A DNA stretch of 64,000 nucleotides, taken from contig NZ_CP074406.1 in the NCBI RefSeq assembly GCF_018388425.1, positions 434,001-498,000 on the forward strand. Direction: 5' to 3'. Every line of letters starts with the position of its first letter. The stretch's first letter is position 1. This document shows, piece after piece, positions 18,282 to 30,712 of the stretch. Source of the stretch: Nocardioides faecalis. GTDB taxonomy: Bacteria; Actinomycetota; Actinomycetes; Propionibacteriales; Nocardioidaceae. Made by a program: the position numbers and the translations under genes. The notes under the pieces were generated by a model. The model had not been told where the DNA came from and ran no database searches. It saw only the letters and a list, made by a program, of their open reading frames with translations.

Positions 18282-18941
18282 ATGCGTATCGCCCGTTCCA
18301 CCGCAGCCGGGATCATCACCGGCATCGTCCTCCTCGCCGTCGTCGTGGGTTTCGCCGTCGGCCTGCCCGAGGCGACCGGCGGCAAGGACCTGCCCAAGCT
18401 GCCCGACCGTCTCGACTCCCGGTTCGTGGCGCTCTCGGCGGTCACCCCCGAGGACGGTGGCGCGACCTCGTCCGCCGGGGCCGAGCAGATAAAGGCGTTC
18501 GCGGCGAGCGCCCAGGCCAGCGAGAAGAAGGCCCGCAAGCGTCTCGGCGAGCTGTACGGCGAGGCGGAGGTCCGCTCCTACCTCGACCTCCCCGCCACGG
18601 TGGCCGGGAACCCGCAGGCCCGCCCCGCGCAGTTCTCGGTGACCGTGGTGCCCGGTGACGCCGGCCTGGTCATCCCCAGCGGCCCCTTCGAGATCGATGG
18701 GGCCCAGACGGGCGCGCACTACGAGCTGACCGAGATCGACGGCTACCTGTGCTCCAAGCTGTGGTCGGACCCGGTGGACCCGATGACCGGTCTGCCGACC
18801 GGCCTGGAGCCGTCCGGCGACAGCTACCAGGTCGAGTGCCGCGCCGAGCGCGGCGGGCTGACCTACGACATCTACAGCTCGGGCCTGGACCCGGAGGAGA
18901 CCGCGCACTACCTCGACCTGGTGCTGCGCCGCACCGCCTGA
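18282..18941 (+). CDS. Membrane-anchored hypothetical protein
   Basis: The protein has 219 aa with one N-terminal hydrophobic segment (residues 7-27, uncleaved anchor or signal peptide) and a soluble extracytoplasmic domain with two cysteines (GYLCSKL and VECRAE). I do not recognise a family. The start is chosen from the CATGAT box and the signal-like N-terminus. Confidence 0.65.
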   Translation: MRIARSTAAGIITGIVLLAVVVGFAVGLPEATGGKDLPKLPDRLDSRFVALSAVTPEDGGATSSAGAEQIKAFAASAQASEKKARKRLGELYGEAEVRSYLDLPATVAGNPQARPAQFSVTVVPGDAGLVIPSGPFEIDGAQTGAHYELTEIDGYLCSKLWSDPVDPMTGLPTGLEPSGDSYQVECRAERGGLTYDIYSSGLDPEETAHYLDLVLRRTA

Positions 18942-19028
18942 TCCGCACCGCCTGATCCCGAACCGCTGGCTTCGTCCGGTCGCGGTGGCGCAGTCGACGC
19001 CGCCGGGGCGGACGCCGCCGGCTGCCGA

Positions 19029-19034
19029 TAGGCT
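19029..19034 (+). promoter_or_regulatory. -10 element TAGGCT of menG (leaderless type)
   Basis: TAGGCT then 6 nt (GCCGCG) then GTG at 19041. Confidence 0.7.
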
Positions 19035-19040
19035 GCCGCG

Positions 19041-19730
19041 GTGGCCCGCGCAGAGCTCGACAAACAGCCCGCCGATGTCCGACGGATGTTCGACACCGTC
19101 GCGCGGCGCTATGACCTGACCAACGACATCCTCTCCTTCGGGCAGGACCGTCGCTGGCGCAAGGACGTGCTGGCCGCCCTCGACCCGAGCTACGGCGATC
19201 TCATCCTCGACCTCGCGGCGGGCACCGGCACCTCCAGCCAGCCGTTCGCCGACGCTGGGGCGAGCGTCGTGCCCTGCGACTTCTCCATCGGCATGCTGCA
19301 GGTCGGCAAGAAGCAGCGCCCGCACCTTCCGTTCACCGCCGGCGACGGCACCCGGCTGCCGTTCCGCGACGGGACCTTCGACAAGGTCACGATCTCCTTC
19401 GGCCTGCGCAACATCGTCGACCCGCTGGCCGGGCTCGCCGAGCTGCGCCGGGTCACCAAGCCGGGTGGCACGCTGGTGGTCTGCGAGTTCAGCCACCCGA
19501 CCCTGGCACCGTGGCGCACGGTCTACCTCGAGTACCTGATGAAGGCGCTGCCGCCGATCGCCCGCGCCGTCTCCTCGGCACCCGACGCCTACGTCTACCT
19601 CGCCGAGTCGATCCGCGCCTGGCCCGACCAGCGCGGCCTGGCCGACCTGATCGCGCAGGCGGGCTGGACCTCCCCGCAGTGGCGCAACCTCTCGGGCGGC
19701 ATCGTCGCCCTGCACCGCGCCACCGCCTGA
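19041..19730 (+). CDS. menG: Demethylmenaquinone methyltransferase
   Basis: The 229-aa SAM-dependent methyltransferase of the UbiE/MenG family performs the last step of menaquinone synthesis. It has [14 protein letters not shown] (family signature 1, residues 15-28), SAM motif [25 protein letters not shown] (signature 2) and [19 protein letters not shown] start fixed by the TAGGCT box. It stands directly upstream of the nuo operon. Confidence 0.95.
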   Translation: MARAELDKQPADVRRMFDTVARRYDLTNDILSFGQDRRWRKDVLAALDPSYGDLILDLAAGTGTSSQPFADAGASVVPCDFSIGMLQVGKKQRPHLPFTAGDGTRLPFRDGTFDKVTISFGLRNIVDPLAGLAELRRVTKPGGTLVVCEFSHPTLAPWRTVYLEYLMKALPPIARAVSSAPDAYVYLAESIRAWPDQRGLADLIAQAGWTSPQWRNLSGGIVALHRATA

Positions 19731-19747
19731 CCCACCCCCGTCATCCC

Positions 19748-19776
19748 CGACTCGGGACCTTCCGTCCCCCGAGTCG
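19748..19776. terminator. Hairpin after menG (possible terminator)
   Basis: A 9-bp stem (19748-19756 with 19768-19776) has an 11-nt loop. No T-run follows, so termination is likely but not proven. The rest of 19731-20055 (325 bp) holds two CRP-like sites and no gene that I can support. Confidence 0.4.
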
Positions 19777-19953
19777 TGAGTTCCCGTCCCCTGAACAGGG
19801 ACCTTCCGTGCCGCGAGCCCGGGCTTTCCGAGCGCCACCCGGGCAGGTCCCGCCGCCTTGACGACCGCCTGACGGCGCCGGACATTTTGGCAAACCTTCT
19901 GTGCAGAAATTGCCAGGTCAGGCGCGGGGCCACCGGTACGACGACCCCGTGAG

Positions 19954-19969
19954 TGTGTTCTAGATCACC
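19954..19969. promoter_or_regulatory. CRP/GlxR-like binding site 1 upstream of nuoA
   Basis: TGTGT-TCTAGA-TCACC matches 8 of 10 arm positions of TGTGA-N6-TCACA and has the central TA of the GlxR-type consensus. It is 87 bp before the nuoA start. Confidence 0.5.
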
Positions 19970-20019
19970 CCCCTTGCGCACGCGCGTGCCAGCAGTGGCA
20001 GGATGTGTCGCACGCCACT

Positions 20020-20035
20020 AGTGATTCTGTTCACA
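20020..20035. promoter_or_regulatory. CRP/GlxR-like binding site 2 upstream of nuoA
   Basis: AGTGA-TTCTGT-TCACA matches 9 of 10 arm positions of TGTGA-N6-TCACA. It ends 20 bp before the nuoA ATG and just upstream of the GAGAGGGGGG ribosome site, where a bound protein would probably block or reshape transcription. Confidence 0.5.
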
Positions 20036-20055
20036 AGGTCACGAGAGGGGGGCTC

Positions 20056-20412
20056 ATGGAGCTCTACACGCCGGTGCTGGTGCTGGCGGGCCTGGCCACG
20101 CTGTTCGCCGTGGGCTCGGTGGCGATGAGCGCCTTCGTCGGCCCCAAGCGCTACAACCGTGCGAAGTCCGACTCCTACGAGTGCGGGATCGAGCCGACGC
20201 CGCAGGCCCTGAGCGGGCGTTTCCCGGTGAAGTACTACATCACCGCGATGCTCTTCATCATCTTCGACATCGAGATCATCTTCCTCTACCCGTGGGCCAT
20301 GCAGCTGGACAACATGGCCTGGTTCGGACTGGTCGAGATGGTCCTGTTCATCGCCACCGTCTTCGTCGCCTACGTCTATGTCTGGCGTCGCGGCGGGCTC
20401 GACTGGGACTGA
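20056..20412 (+). CDS. nuoA: NADH-quinone oxidoreductase subunit A
   Basis: The 118-aa membrane subunit has three helices. The conserved loop [21 protein letters not shown] and the acidic segment [14 protein letters not shown] are typical. The start MELYTPV follows a strong GAGAGGGGGG site; 17 in-frame upstream codons are rejected. First gene of a tightly packed fourteen-gene operon. Confidence 0.96.
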   Translation: MELYTPVLVLAGLATLFAVGSVAMSAFVGPKRYNRAKSDSYECGIEPTPQALSGRFPVKYYITAMLFIIFDIEIIFLYPWAMQLDNMAWFGLVEMVLFIATVFVAYVYVWRRGGLDWD

Positions 20413-20419
20413 GGTCGCC

Positions 20420-20977
20420 ATGGGAATCGAGGAGAAGCTCCCCAGCGGAGTCCTGCTGAGCACGGTGGAGGGACTGGCCGGCTACATGCGCAAGGCCAGC
20501 TTCTGGCCGGCGACGTTCGGGCTCGCCTGCTGCGCCATCGAGATGATGACCTCCGGCGGGCCGAAGTACGACCTCGCCCGGTTCGGCATGGAGGTGTTCC
20601 GGGCCAGCCCGCGCCAGGCCGACCTGATGATCGTGGCCGGCCGGGTCAGCCAGAAGATGGCCCCGGTCTTGCGCCAGATCTACGACCAGATGGCCGAGCC
20701 CAAGTGGGTGCTGGCGATGGGGGTCTGCGCCAGCTCGGGCGGCATGTTCAACAACTACGCGATCGTCCAGGGCGTCGACCACGTCGTACCGGTCGACATG
20801 TACCTGCCCGGCTGCCCGCCGCGCCCGGAGATGCTGATCGACGCGATCCTCAAGCTGCACGACAAGGTCCAGCACGACACACCCTTCGGCAAGAACCGCG
20901 AGAAGCGGGTCCTCGAGCTGGAGGCTCAGGGTCTCGTCGCGCTGCCGACCTCCGACCGGGCGGGGCTGCTGCGATGA
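20420..20977 (+). CDS. nuoB: NADH-quinone oxidoreductase subunit B
   Basis: The 185-aa subunit carries cluster N2, the last iron-sulfur centre before quinone. The ligands are Cys37 and Cys38 ([10 protein letters not shown]), Cys103 (GVCASSGG) and Cys132 (PGCPPRPE). The start is 7 nt after the nuoA stop. Confidence 0.97.
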   Translation: MGIEEKLPSGVLLSTVEGLAGYMRKASFWPATFGLACCAIEMMTSGGPKYDLARFGMEVFRASPRQADLMIVAGRVSQKMAPVLRQIYDQMAEPKWVLAMGVCASSGGMFNNYAIVQGVDHVVPVDMYLPGCPPRPEMLIDAILKLHDKVQHDTPFGKNREKRVLELEAQGLVALPTSDRAGLLR

Positions 20978-21692
20978 GCGAGGGCCCGAAGATCCCCGCC
21001 TCGGGCGGTTCCCCGGCCCAGGCCCCGGACAACGCACCCGAGGCGCTCGGCGAGCCGGGCTACGAGGTCCGCGCGGTGGGGGAGCGGCGCGGCATGTTCG
21101 GCGCCGCGGGCACCGGTGACACCAGCGGTTTCGGTGGCCTGGTCGCCCCCGTCGTGCTGCCCGGGGCCGCACAGCGCCCCTACGGCGGCTGGTACGACGC
21201 CGTCGCGGACGGTCTCGAGGGACTGGTCGAGCAGGTGGTGATCCACCGCGGCGAGATCACCTTCCACATCCGCCGCGACCACCTGCTCGAGGTGGTCCGC
21301 CGCCTGCGCGACGACCCCGCGCTGCGCTTCGAGCTGCTCTCCGGTGTCAGCGGCGTGCACTACCCGGGCGACGCGGGCCGCGAGCTGCACGCGGTCTACC
21401 ACCTGGGCTCGTTCACCTACAACCGGCGGATCCGCCTCGAGGTCGCCGTCGCGGACGCCGACCCGCACGTGCCGTCGGTGATGGGGATCTATCCCGCCGC
21501 GGACTGGCACGAGCGCGAGGTCTGGGACATGTTCGGGCTCGTCTTCGACGGCCACCCGGCGCTGACCAGGATCCTGATGCCCGATGACTGGCCCGGCCAC
21601 CCGCAGCGCAAGGACTACCCCCTCGGCGGCATCCCGGTGGAGTACAAGGGCGCCTCCGTGCCGCCGCCCGACCAGCGCAGGAGCTACAGCTG

Positions 21693-21693
<1 letters not shown>
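20974..21693 (+). CDS. nuoC: NADH-quinone oxidoreductase subunit C
   Basis: The 239-aa subunit of the hydrophilic connecting arm. The family signature [30 protein letters not shown] is at about residues 178-210. The first 65 or so residues are a Pro/Gly/Ala-rich extension absent from short homologues. ATGA overlap with nuoB. Confidence 0.95.
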
Positions 21694-23077
<1,384 letters not shown>

Positions 23078-23081
<4 letters not shown>

Positions 23082-23785
23082 CCTCTGCGATCGACGACAA
23101 GACGCTGGCGGAGATGCGCGAGATCGCGGCCCGCTACCCCGAGCCCCGCTCCGGGCTGCTGCCGATGCTGCACCTGGTGCAGTCGGTGCAGGGGCGGATC
23201 ACGCCGGAGGGGATCGAGGCGTGCGCGGCGGTGCTGGATCTCAGCGCCGCCGAGGTCAGCGGCGTCGCGACCTTCTACACGATGTACAAGCGGCACGGCG
23301 TCGGCGACTTCCACGTCGGGGTCTGCACCAACACGCTGTGCGCGGTGATGGGCGGCGACGAGATCCTCGCCCGGCTCTCGGCCCACCTGGAGGTGGGCAA
23401 CGACGAGGTCGCCGAGAAGCGCCAGGGCGACACCTACTCCGTGAGCCTGGAGCACATCGAGTGCAACGCGGCCTGCGACTACGCGCCGGTGATGATGGTC
23501 AACTGGGAGTTCATGGACAACCAGACGCCGGAGTCCGCCGTCCAGGTCGTCGAGTCCCTGCGCGCCGGGCACGCCGTCTCCTCCACCCGCGGTCCGCGGC
23601 TGTGCACCTGGCGGCAGGCCGAGCGGGTGCTGGCCGGCTTCCCCGACGGTCGCGCCGACGAGGGGCCCACCGCCGGCGAGGCGAGCCTGGCCGGTCTGGC
23701 GCTGGCCCGCGAGCGCGGCTGGCGGGCCCCGGACCCGGAAGCGATCGCTGCGGCCGGCCCGGCCGAGGAGGGGGAGGAGCGATGA
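23078..23785 (+). CDS. nuoE: NADH-quinone oxidoreductase subunit E
   Basis: The 235-aa thioredoxin-like subunit has the [2Fe-2S] ligands Cys83 and Cys88 (GVCTNTLC) and Cys129 and Cys133 ([10 protein letters not shown]). The C-terminal 60 residues after the fold are a lineage-specific extension. ATGA overlaps on both sides. Confidence 0.96.
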
Positions 23786-25116
23786 GCGACACCCTCACCC
23801 CGGTCCTGACCGACCTGTGGGACGCCAAGAAGGGCTGGAAGCTGCAGACCTACGCCGCCCGCGGCGGGTACGACGCCCTGGACACCGCGTTCGCGATGAG
23901 CCCCGACGACGTGATCGCCCGGGTCAAGGACTCCGGGCTGCGCGGCCGGGGCGGCGCCGGCTTCCCGACCGGCATGAAGTGGTCCTTCATCCCGCAGGAC
24001 AACCCGCGGCCGAAGTACCTGGTGGTCAACGCCGACGAGTCCGAGCCGGGCACCTGCAAGGACATCCCGCTGATGATGGGCAACCCGCACGTGCTCGTCG
24101 AGGGCGTGATCCTGTCCGCCTACGCGATCCGCGCCAACCAGGCCTTCATCTACATCCGCGGCGAGGTGCTGCACGTGATCCGGCGCGTGCAGGCGGCGGT
24201 GGCCGAGGCCTACGCCGCGGGCCACCTCGGCAAGGACATCCACGGCTCGGGCTACGACCTCGACGTCGTGGTGCACGCCGGCGCGGGCGCCTACATCTGC
24301 GGCGAGGAGACCGCGCTGCTGGAGGGCCTGGAGGGCCGACGCGGACAGCCGCGGCTGCGCCCGCCGTTCCCGGCCGTCGCCGGGCTCTACGCCAGCCCGA
24401 CGGTGATCAACAACGTGGAGTCGATCGCCTCCGTGCCCGCCATCGTGCGCAACGGCGCCGCCTGGTTCTCCGCGATGGGCACGGAGAAGTCCGCCGGGCA
24501 CGGCATCTTCTCGCTCTCCGGCCACGTCGTGCGGCCCGGGCAGTACGAGGCGCCGCTCGGCATCACGCTGCGCGAGCTGCTCGACCTGGCCGGCGGCATC
24601 CGGCCCGGGCACGAGCTGAAGTTCTGGACCCCCGGCGGCTCCAGCACCCCGTTGCTCACCGCCGAGCACCTCGACGTACCGCTCGACTTCGAGGGCGTGG
24701 GCTCCGCCGGCTCGATGCTGGGCACCCGAGCGCTGCAGGTCTTCGACGACACCGTGTGCGTGGTGCGCGCGGTGCTGCGCTGGACGGAGTTCTACAAGCA
24801 CGAGTCCTGCGGCAAGTGCACCCCGTGCCGCGAGGGCACGTGGTGGCTGGTCCAGGCGCTGCGCCGCCTCGAGCACGGCGAGGTGGACGAGGCCGACGGC
24901 GCGGTGCTGATCGACCAGCTGCTCGACCAGTGCGACAACATCCTCGGCCGCTCCTTCTGCGCGCTCGGGGACGGCGCCACCAGCCCGATCTCCAGCTCGA
25001 TCAAGTACTTCCGCGAGGAGTACCTGGCCCACCTGACCCACGGTGGGTGCCCGTTCGACCCGGCCCGCTCCACCGCCTGGGCGGGCGCGGGAGCGACCAC
25101 GGAGGCGGCACTGTGA
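23782..25116 (+). CDS. nuoF: NADH-quinone oxidoreductase subunit F (NADH/FMN-binding)
   Basis: The 444-aa subunit oxidises [20 protein letters not shown] (residues 52-67) binds NADH, the region [12 protein letters not shown] and [15 protein letters not shown] bind FMN, and cluster N3 uses Cys343, Cys346, Cys349 ([15 protein letters not shown]) and Cys393 (SFCALGD). All are intact, so this is a true NADH-oxidising complex I. Confidence 0.97.
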   Translation: MSDTLTPVLTDLWDAKKGWKLQTYAARGGYDALDTAFAMSPDDVIARVKDSGLRGRGGAGFPTGMKWSFIPQDNPRPKYLVVNADESEPGTCKDIPLMMGNPHVLVEGVILSAYAIRANQAFIYIRGEVLHVIRRVQAAVAEAYAAGHLGKDIHGSGYDLDVVVHAGAGAYICGEETALLEGLEGRRGQPRLRPPFPAVAGLYASPTVINNVESIASVPAIVRNGAAWFSAMGTEKSAGHGIFSLSGHVVRPGQYEAPLGITLRELLDLAGGIRPGHELKFWTPGGSSTPLLTAEHLDVPLDFEGVGSAGSMLGTRALQVFDDTVCVVRAVLRWTEFYKHESCGKCTPCREGTWWLVQALRRLEHGEVDEADGAVLIDQLLDQCDNILGRSFCALGDGATSPISSSIKYFREEYLAHLTHGGCPFDPARSTAWAGAGATTEAAL

Positions 25117-27584
25117 CCAGCACCCCGGAGAAGACCGCCGGCGCGGTCGAGAAGAGCGACCTGGTCAAGGTCACCATCGACGGCGTCGAGGTGTCGGTGC
25201 CCAAGGACACGCTGGTCATCCGCGCCGCCGAGCGGATCGGCGTGCAGGTGCCGCGGTTCTGCGACCACCCGCTGCTCGCACCGGCCGGCGCCTGCCGACA
25301 GTGCCTGGTGGAGGTGACCGACGCCGGCAACGGCCGCGGCTTCCCGAAGCCGCAGGCCTCCTGCACGCTGCCGGTCGCCGACGGCATGGTCGTCAACACC
25401 CAGGTGACCAGCCCGGTCGCCGACAAGGCGCAGCAGGGCGTGATGGAGCTGCTGCTCATCAACCACCCGCTGGACTGCCCGGTGTGCGACAAGGGCGGCG
25501 AGTGCCCGCTGCAGAACCAGGCGATGTCCAACGGTCGAGGCGAGTCCCGCTTCTCCGACGCGCGCAACCGCGGGGTGAAGCGGACCTTCCCGAAGCCGAT
25601 CAACCTCTCGCCGATGGTGCTGCTCGACCGGGAGCGCTGCATCGTGTGCCAGCGCTGCACCCGGTTCGCCGACGAGATCGCCGGCGACCCGTTCATCGAG
25701 CTCCTCGAGCGCGGCGCGTCCCAGCAGATCGGCATCGCCGAGGACGCCCCCTTCCTGTCCTACTTCTCCGGCAACACCATCCAGATCTGCCCCGTCGGCG
25801 CGCTCACCTCCGAGCAGTACCGGTTCCGCTCCCGGCCCTTCGACCTCGTCTCGACCCCCGGCATCGCCGAGCACGACGCGTGCGGCTCCGCGATCCGCAT
25901 CGACCACCGGCGCGGCAAGGTGCTGCGCCGCCAAGCCGGCAACGACCCCGACGTCAACGAGGAGTGGATCACCGACAAGGACCGCTTCGCGTTCGCCTAC
26001 GCCACCGCCGAGGACCGGTTGCGCTACCCGCGGGTCCGCGACACCGACGGCACGCTGCGCCCGGCGTCGTGGCCGGAGGCGTTCACCGTCGCCGCCCGCG
26101 GGCTCGCCGCAGCCCGCGGCGCCGGTGGCGTGGGCGTGCTGACCGGCGGCCGGCTCAGCGTCGAGGACGCCTACGCCTACGCCAAGTTCGCCCGGATCGC
26201 GCTCGGCACGAACGACATCGACTTCCGGGCCCGGCCGCACTCGGAGGAGGAGGCCGCGTTCCTGGCCTCCGCGGTGGTGCTCGGCGCCCCCGGTGCCGGT
26301 GCGGTCACCTACGCCGACCTCGAGGGCGAGCGGACCGTGGTGCTCGTCGGGCTGGAGCCCGAGGACGAGGCCGGTGCGATCTTCCTGCGGCTGCGCAAGT
26401 CCGTCTCCGCCCGCCGGCGCGGGCTGCCCGGTGCGACGGTCCTCGCCCTCGCCCCGTTCCGCAGCCGGGGACTGCGCAAGCTGGACGCTCGGGTGCTGCC
26501 CACCGTGCCCGGCACCGAGCCGGCCGGCCTGCGGTCGCTGGTCGGCGAGCTCGACGCGGCCAGCGTGCTGCTCGTCGGCGAGCGAATGGCGGCCGTGCCG
26601 GGTGCGCTCAGCGCCGCGGTCGAGGTCGCCGCCGCCACCGGCGCCCGGCTGGGCTGGGTGCCCCGCAGGGCCGGTGACCGCGGCGCGGTCGAGGCCGGCT
26701 GCCTGCCGAACCTGCTGCCCGGCGGCCGGCCGGTCGCCGACGCCGCCGCCCGCGTCGACGTCGCCACGGCCTGGGGCAGCGCCCCGGTGCCCGAGCAGCC
26801 CGGCCGGGACGCCGCCGCGATCGTCGCCGCCCTCAACGCCGGCGAGCTCGGCGGCCTGGTCGTCGCCGGCGTCGACCCCGACGACACCCCCGACCCCGCC
26901 GCGACCCGGCAGGCGATCACCGCCGCCGGCTTCGTCGTGGCGCTCGACCTGCGGGCCACCGACGTGACCGAGCAGGCGGACGTCGTCTTCCCCGTCGCTC
27001 CGGTCACCGACAAGGCCGGCAGCTTCGTGAACTGGGAGGGCCGGGTCCGGTCCTGGGCGGCGGCGCTGCACAACCCGGCCTCGCTGCCCGACCTGCGCGC
27101 CCTGTCCGGCATCGCCGCCGAGCTCGGCACGCCGCTCGGCTTCCGCACCGTCGAGGAGGTCCGCGCCGAGATGGAGCAGCTCGGCCCCTGGGACGGTGCG
27201 CGTCCGCAGCCACCGACCGTCGAGCCGGCCGTCGAGCCGGCCGAGGCGAGCCGGTCGGCCGACCCGGCGTCGTACGTGTTGGCGACGTGGAAGCTGCACC
27301 TGGACAACGGATCGCTGCAGGACGGCGACAAGTACCTCAAGTCCACCGCCCGCACACCGGTCGCCCTCGTCCCTCGGTCCGTGTACGACGCGCACGGCGC
27401 GACCGTGACGCTGAGCGGTGACCGCGGCGCCGTCGTCCTGCCCGCCGAGATCTGCGACGACCTCGCCGAGGGCACGGTGTGGGTGCCGGCCAGCTCGGTC
27501 GGCGCCGGCGTGCTCGCCGACCTGGCCTCCCCGGGCAGCCGGGTCACCGTGGCCGCCGGCGCGTTCGAAGGAGGTGGGCGATGA
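25113..27584 (+). CDS. nuoG: NADH-quinone oxidoreductase subunit G
   Basis: The 823-aa subunit carries several iron-sulfur clusters. A [2Fe-2S] ferredoxin domain uses Cys50, Cys61, Cys64 and Cys84; N5 uses His118, Cys122, Cys125 and Cys131; a further [4Fe-4S] uses Cys176, Cys179, Cys182 and Cys226. A molybdopterin oxidoreductase-like domain follows from about residue 240. The GTG start overlaps the nuoF stop. I see no N7 cysteine set (CxxCxxxC) after residue 230, so that cluster is probably absent. Confidence 0.96.
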   Translation: MTSTPEKTAGAVEKSDLVKVTIDGVEVSVPKDTLVIRAAERIGVQVPRFCDHPLLAPAGACRQCLVEVTDAGNGRGFPKPQASCTLPVADGMVVNTQVTSPVADKAQQGVMELLLINHPLDCPVCDKGGECPLQNQAMSNGRGESRFSDARNRGVKRTFPKPINLSPMVLLDRERCIVCQRCTRFADEIAGDPFIELLERGASQQIGIAEDAPFLSYFSGNTIQICPVGALTSEQYRFRSRPFDLVSTPGIAEHDACGSAIRIDHRRGKVLRRQAGNDPDVNEEWITDKDRFAFAYATAEDRLRYPRVRDTDGTLRPASWPEAFTVAARGLAAARGAGGVGVLTGGRLSVEDAYAYAKFARIALGTNDIDFRARPHSEEEAAFLASAVVLGAPGAGAVTYADLEGERTVVLVGLEPEDEAGAIFLRLRKSVSARRRGLPGATVLALAPFRSRGLRKLDARVLPTVPGTEPAGLRSLVGELDAASVLLVGERMAAVPGALSAAVEVAAATGARLGWVPRRAGDRGAVEAGCLPNLLPGGRPVADAAARVDVATAWGSAPVPEQPGRDAAAIVAALNAGELGGLVVAGVDPDDTPDPAATRQAITAAGFVVALDLRATDVTEQADVVFPVAPVTDKAGSFVNWEGRVRSWAAALHNPASLPDLRALSGIAAELGTPLGFRTVEEVRAEMEQLGPWDGARPQPPTVEPAVEPAEASRSADPASYVLATWKLHLDNGSLQDGDKYLKSTARTPVALVPRSVYDAHGATVTLSGDRGAVVLPAEICDDLAEGTVWVPASSVGAGVLADLASPGSRVTVAAGAFEGGGR

Positions 27585-28900
27585 GCACCGGACTCGACGC
27601 GTTCGGCGGCGACCCGTGGTGGATCGTGGTGGTGAAGGCCGTGCTGGTCTTCGTGGTCCTGGTGCTGCTCACCCTGTTCAACATCTGGTGGGAGCGGCGC
27701 GTGGTGGCCCGGATGCAGCACCGCATCGGGCCCAACGTCAACGGCCCGTTCGGACTGCTGCAGTCGTTGGCGGACGGGGTGAAGCTGGCGTTCAAGGAGG
27801 ACCTGATCCCGAAGGCCGCGGACAAGGTGGTCTTCGTCCTGGCACCGGTGCTCGTCGTGGTGCCGGCCTTCGTCACCTTCAGCGTCATCCCGTTCGGCCC
27901 GGAGGTCGGCTTCCTGGGTGAGCGCACCCCGCTGCAGCTCACCGACATGCCGGTGGCGGTGCTGTTCGTGATGGCGATCGCCTCGATCGGCATCTACGGC
28001 ATCGTGCTGGGCGGCTGGTCCAGCGGGTCGACGTACTCGCTGCTGGGCGGGCTGCGCTCGAGCGCGCAGATGATCTCCTACGAGGTCGCGATGGGCCTGG
28101 CCCTGGTCGCGGTCTTCATGTACGCGGGCTCGATGTCGACCAGCGAGATCGTCGCCGCGCAGGACGACGTCTGGTTCGGCCTGATCCTGCTGCCCTCCTT
28201 CGTGATCTACCTGATCGCCATGGTGGGGGAGACGAACCGGGCGCCGTTCGACCTGCCCGAGGCCGAGGGCGAGCTGGTCGGCGGCTTCCACACCGAGTAC
28301 TCCAGCCTGAAGTTCGCGCTCTTCTTCCTCGGCGAGTACGTCAACATGGCCACGGTCTCCGCCCTGGCCACCACGCTGTTCCTGGGCGGCTGGCACGCAC
28401 CGTTCTGGATCGACGAGGTCTGGGCCGGGGCGAACTCCGGCTACTGGCCGGTGCTGTGGTTCTTCGGCAAGGTGCTGTTCTTCATCTTCATCTTCATCTG
28501 GCTGCGCGGCTCGTTGCCGCGGCTGCGCTACGACCAGTTCATGGCGTTCGGCTGGAAGCGGCTGATCCCGATCGCGCTGGTCTGGATCGTGGCCGTCGCC
28601 ACCGTCCGCGTGGCCCGCAACGAGGGCGTCTTCGACGGCGGCATCCGCGACAACCCGCAGTTCTGGATGACCGCGGTCGGCATCGCGCTGGTGGTGCTGC
28701 TGGTGACGTTCCTGGTGCCCGACGGCACACGGGAGCCCGAGCCGATGACCGTCGTCGTGCCGCGCAGCGGTGGCTTCCCGGTGCCGCCGATGCCGGCGGG
28801 CGGTGCCGTGCGCGGCGCCGCCGCGCCGCTGACCTTCCGCTCCGACGTACCCACCGCCCGCGCCACGAGTGGCGCCGAGTCAGAGGTGAGCAATGGCTGA
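27581..28900 (+). CDS. nuoH: NADH-quinone oxidoreductase subunit H
   Basis: The 439-aa membrane subunit next to the quinone site has about eight helices. [26 protein letters not shown] and [25 protein letters not shown] are the two family signatures. About 60 C-terminal residues after the last helix are Pro/Ala-rich. It overlaps nuoI by 8 nt. Confidence 0.96.
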   Translation: MSTGLDAFGGDPWWIVVVKAVLVFVVLVLLTLFNIWWERRVVARMQHRIGPNVNGPFGLLQSLADGVKLAFKEDLIPKAADKVVFVLAPVLVVVPAFVTFSVIPFGPEVGFLGERTPLQLTDMPVAVLFVMAIASIGIYGIVLGGWSSGSTYSLLGGLRSSAQMISYEVAMGLALVAVFMYAGSMSTSEIVAAQDDVWFGLILLPSFVIYLIAMVGETNRAPFDLPEAEGELVGGFHTEYSSLKFALFFLGEYVNMATVSALATTLFLGGWHAPFWIDEVWAGANSGYWPVLWFFGKVLFFIFIFIWLRGSLPRLRYDQFMAFGWKRLIPIALVWIVAVATVRVARNEGVFDGGIRDNPQFWMTAVGIALVVLLVTFLVPDGTREPEPMTVVVPRSGGFPVPPMPAGGAVRGAAAPLTFRSDVPTARATSGAESEVSNG

Positions 28901-29507
28901 GCAGGCCGACAAGAGTGCCCAGGGTCCGACCCTCAAGGAGCAGCTCTGGGACCCGGTGGCCGGCTTCGGGGTCACCTTCCGGACGATGTTCCGCAAGGTC
29001 GTCACCGAGCAGTACCCGAAGGAGAAGCTGCCCACCGCGCCCCGCTTCCACGGACGCCACCAGCTGAACCGCTGGCCCGACGGGCTGGAGAAGTGCATCG
29101 GCTGCGAGCTGTGCGCCTGGGCGTGCCCCGCGGACGCGATCTACGTCGAGGGCGCGGAGAACATCGACGACGCCGGCGACGGCACGTCGGCGCGGTTCTC
29201 TGCCGGCGAGCGCTACGGCCGCGTCTACCAGATCAACTACCTGCGCTGCATCCTGTGCGGGCTGTGCATCGAGGCCTGCCCGACCCGGGCGCTGACGATG
29301 ACCAACGAGTACGAGCTCGCCGACGACAACCGCGCGAACCTCATCTACGAGAAGTCCGACCTGCTCGCGCCGCTGCTGCCCGGCATGGAACAGCCGCCGC
29401 ACGCGATGCTGCTGGGCGAGGACGACCAGGCCTACTACCGCGGCGAGTTCGCCGCCCCCGCTCCCACCGGCGCGAGCGCGTCGCAGCCGGCCGGAGGTGG
29501 CGCATGA
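28893..29507 (+). CDS. nuoI: NADH-quinone oxidoreductase subunit I
   Basis: The 204-aa ferredoxin-like subunit has two [4Fe-4S] motifs: Cys68/71/74/78 ([12 protein letters not shown]) and Cys119/122/125/129 ([12 protein letters not shown]), passing electrons toward NuoB. Its start lies inside the end of nuoH after GAGGTGAGC. Confidence 0.97.
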   Translation: MAEQADKSAQGPTLKEQLWDPVAGFGVTFRTMFRKVVTEQYPKEKLPTAPRFHGRHQLNRWPDGLEKCIGCELCAWACPADAIYVEGAENIDDAGDGTSARFSAGERYGRVYQINYLRCILCGLCIEACPTRALTMTNEYELADDNRANLIYEKSDLLAPLLPGMEQPPHAMLLGEDDQAYYRGEFAAPAPTGASASQPAGGGA

Positions 29508-30415
29508 CCGCGTTCTGGGTGCTGGCCCCGGTGATGGTGCTCGCCGCGCTGGGCATCCTGTTCGTCCGCAAGGCCGTGCACGCCGCCCTGCTCCTCGCGG
29601 TGGTGATGATCAGCCTCGCGGTGCTCTACGCCGTGCTCGAGGCGCCGTTCCTGTTCGCGGTGCAGATCATCGTCTACACCGGCGCGATCCTGATGCTCTT
29701 CCTGTTCGTGCTGATGCTGGTGGGCGTCGACGCCTCGGACTCCGTGGTGGAGACGATCAAGGGCCAGCGCGTGCTGGCCTGGCTGGTCGGTGCCGGCTTC
29801 GTCGTGGTGCTGCTCGTCGGCCTCGGCCAGGTCACCTTCACCGCCGCCGTCGGCCTCGACGGACCCGGCGGCGCCAACGAGGGCGGCAACATCCAGGCCC
29901 TGGCCAACCTGCTGTTCTCCCGCTACGTCTTCATCTTCGAGGCCACGAGCGCCCTGCTCATCACCGCCGCTGTCGGCGCGATGGTGCTCGCCCACCGCGA
30001 GCGGCTGACGCCGCGACCGAAGCAGGCGGACCTCGCCGCGGCCCGGGTGCGCTCCTGGGCCGAGACCGGGACCCCGCTCGGCCCGCTGCCGGCCCCCGGC
30101 GTCTACGCCCGGCACAACGCCGTGGACACCCCGGCGCTGCTGCCCGACGGCTCGCCCGCGGCGGCGTCGGTCTCGCGGGTGCTCGCTGCTCGCGGCACCA
30201 TGCGCGCCACCGGCCTGCGCGACATCGAGCCGATCGCGGCGTCCCTCGGCGTCGACCCGGCCGCCCGGCCGGCGAGCGCCGGGAAGTCCGCGGCCACCGG
30301 CACCACCGAGGCGGAGCAGCCCGCGCATCCCGGCTCCGACGGCACGGTCGGGGCGAGCGACGGAGCCGACGCGACCACCGGGTCCGCCGGCCAGGGCGGA
30401 GGGGAGGGACGATGA
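29504..30415 (+). CDS. nuoJ: NADH-quinone oxidoreductase subunit J
   Basis: The 303-aa membrane subunit has five helices in the first 165 residues ([22 protein letters not shown] is helix 3, here seen with its pi-bulge region). About 130 C-terminal residues are a long hydrophilic Ala/Pro/Thr-rich tail not found in short homologues. ATGA overlaps on both sides. Confidence 0.94.
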   Translation: MTAFWVLAPVMVLAALGILFVRKAVHAALLLAVVMISLAVLYAVLEAPFLFAVQIIVYTGAILMLFLFVLMLVGVDASDSVVETIKGQRVLAWLVGAGFVVVLLVGLGQVTFTAAVGLDGPGGANEGGNIQALANLLFSRYVFIFEATSALLITAAVGAMVLAHRERLTPRPKQADLAAARVRSWAETGTPLGPLPAPGVYARHNAVDTPALLPDGSPAAASVSRVLAARGTMRATGLRDIEPIAASLGVDPAARPASAGKSAATGTTEAEQPAHPGSDGTVGASDGADATTGSAGQGGGEGR

Positions 30416-30705
30416 GCGAGTACATCGCCCTGTCCGCGATCCTGTTCAGCATCGGGGCCGTCGGCGTGCTGGTACGACGCAACGCGATCGTGGTCTTCAT
30501 GTGCGTGGAGCTGATGCTCAACGCCTGCAACCTGGCCTTCGTCGCGTTCGCCCGTCAGCACGGCAACCTCGACGGCCAGGTCGCCGCCTTCTTCGTGATG
30601 GTCGTCGCGGCCGCCGAGGTCGTCATCGGGCTGGCCATCATCATGACCATCTTCCGGACCCGTCGCTCGGCCTCCGTCGACGACGCCAGCCTGCTCAAGT
30701 TCTGA
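30412..30705 (+). CDS. nuoK: NADH-quinone oxidoreductase subunit K
   Basis: This 97-aa membrane subunit has three helices. The two buried glutamates of the proton path are in [13 protein letters not shown] and [12 protein letters not shown]. Confidence 0.95.
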   Translation: MSEYIALSAILFSIGAVGVLVRRNAIVVFMCVELMLNACNLAFVAFARQHGNLDGQVAAFFVMVVAAAEVVIGLAIIMTIFRTRRSASVDDASLLKF

Positions 30706-30712
30706 GGGCCCG

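Noticed and set aside
19595-19981. 128-residue minus-strand frame over the menG end and nuo upstream region
   Set aside because: It overlaps menG and the regulatory region, has no start signal and no recognisable domain.
26309-28396. Long minus-strand open frames opposite nuoG, nuoH and other nuo genes
   Set aside because: In 72% GC DNA, antisense frames stay open by chance. They have no family motif, no ribosome site, and skewed Arg/Ala/Gly/His composition.
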